From Asaccharospora irregularis DSM 2635 (lineage in GTDB: Bacteria; Bacillota; Clostridia; Peptostreptococcales; Peptostreptococcaceae), in the NCBI RefSeq assembly GCF_900129815.1, contig NZ_FQWX01000007.1, forward strand, positions 1 through 64,000: 64,000 nt of DNA, written 5' to 3'. The notes under the pieces were generated by a model. It was not told where the DNA came from. It made no database searches and saw nothing but the letters and a program-made list of their open reading frames with translations. A program made the translations under genes and the position numbers. Position 1 is the first letter of the stretch, and the number at the start of each line of letters is the position of its first letter. Positions 63,859 through 64,000 of the stretch are shown here, in pieces.

Positions 63859-64000
63859 AATTATGTATCCTCCTTATATAACAACAATTGTACTTATTTA
63901 ATTATAAGTCAATAGTTTTAATTATTTAGTCTATTTATGTATAGAGTACACAATGAACATCAAAATACATAAATATATACCTTTTATATATAATTCTACA

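Noticed and set aside
63861-64000. TTGACT...TACAAT upstream of nifJ as a promoter, and a redox-repressor (Rex) site
   Set aside because: The spacer is only 14 bases and no convincing Rex palindrome is visible, so neither was called.

Overview
The window is AT-rich, densely coded chromosomal DNA from a spore-forming, diderm-like-free (Gram-positive) anaerobe of the Clostridia. Gene content and order (sigG-sigE-spoIIGA-ftsZ, spoIVA, DUF881 pair, spoVD/spoVE-type dcw cluster, pyruvate:ferredoxin oxidoreductase, a YjiM-type double-cubane reductase) point to Peptostreptococcaceae, close to Clostridioides difficile and its relatives; the species cannot be fixed from the sequence alone. Almost all genes lie on the minus strand, so operons read from high to low coordinates. 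No rRNA, tRNA or CRISPR array was seen.

1-3.3 kb is the most accessory part: the 3' end of an IS110-type transposase, an apparently orphaned tryptophan T-box leader pointing into it, a DegV-like fatty-acid-binding protein gene whose promoter carries an inverted-repeat operator next to a divergent TetR gene, and a half-size EamA transporter. 3.3-11 kb holds ileS under an isoleucine T-box and the divIVA-ylmH-ylmG-sepF-ylmE division operon preceded by an HlyD-like adaptor. 11-16.3 kb has an alanine/glycine symporter, spoIVA with a good SigE-type promoter, and an aldehyde dehydrogenase. 16.5-21 kb is gpsA-plsY-der-DUF512.

21-26.6 kb contains a three-gene YIEGIA cassette, a PhoP/PhoR-like two-component system, pgeF, nrdR and a YlmC-type sporulation gene. 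26.7-29.9 kb is a compact agr-like peptide locus: a 157-residue membrane protein, AgrB, a 39-residue AgrD too short for routine gene calling, and directly downstream a membrane GGDEF/HD-GYP protein. There is no AgrC kinase or AgrA regulator here.

30-52.9 kb is a sporulation, division and peptidoglycan block: sigG, sigE, spoIIGA (with a Spo0A-type promoter), ftsZ, sbp, two DUF881 genes, divIB, murA, murG, spoVE, murD, mraY, murF, spoVD, ftsL-like, rsmH, lgt, then an active/inactive M16 peptidase pair with a membrane-anchored chelatase-like protein. 53-64 kb holds ychF, murE (displaced from the main cluster and divergent from an AraC regulator), asnB, yjiM and nifJ.

The most notable observations are the agr-like locus coupled to a c-di-GMP enzyme, the orphan Trp T-box beside an insertion sequence, the YIEGIA cassette, the murA ribosome-site hairpin, the M16/chelatase-like operon, and a Spo0A-box-like site on the yjiM start region. 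Promoter, operator and terminator calls are by eye.
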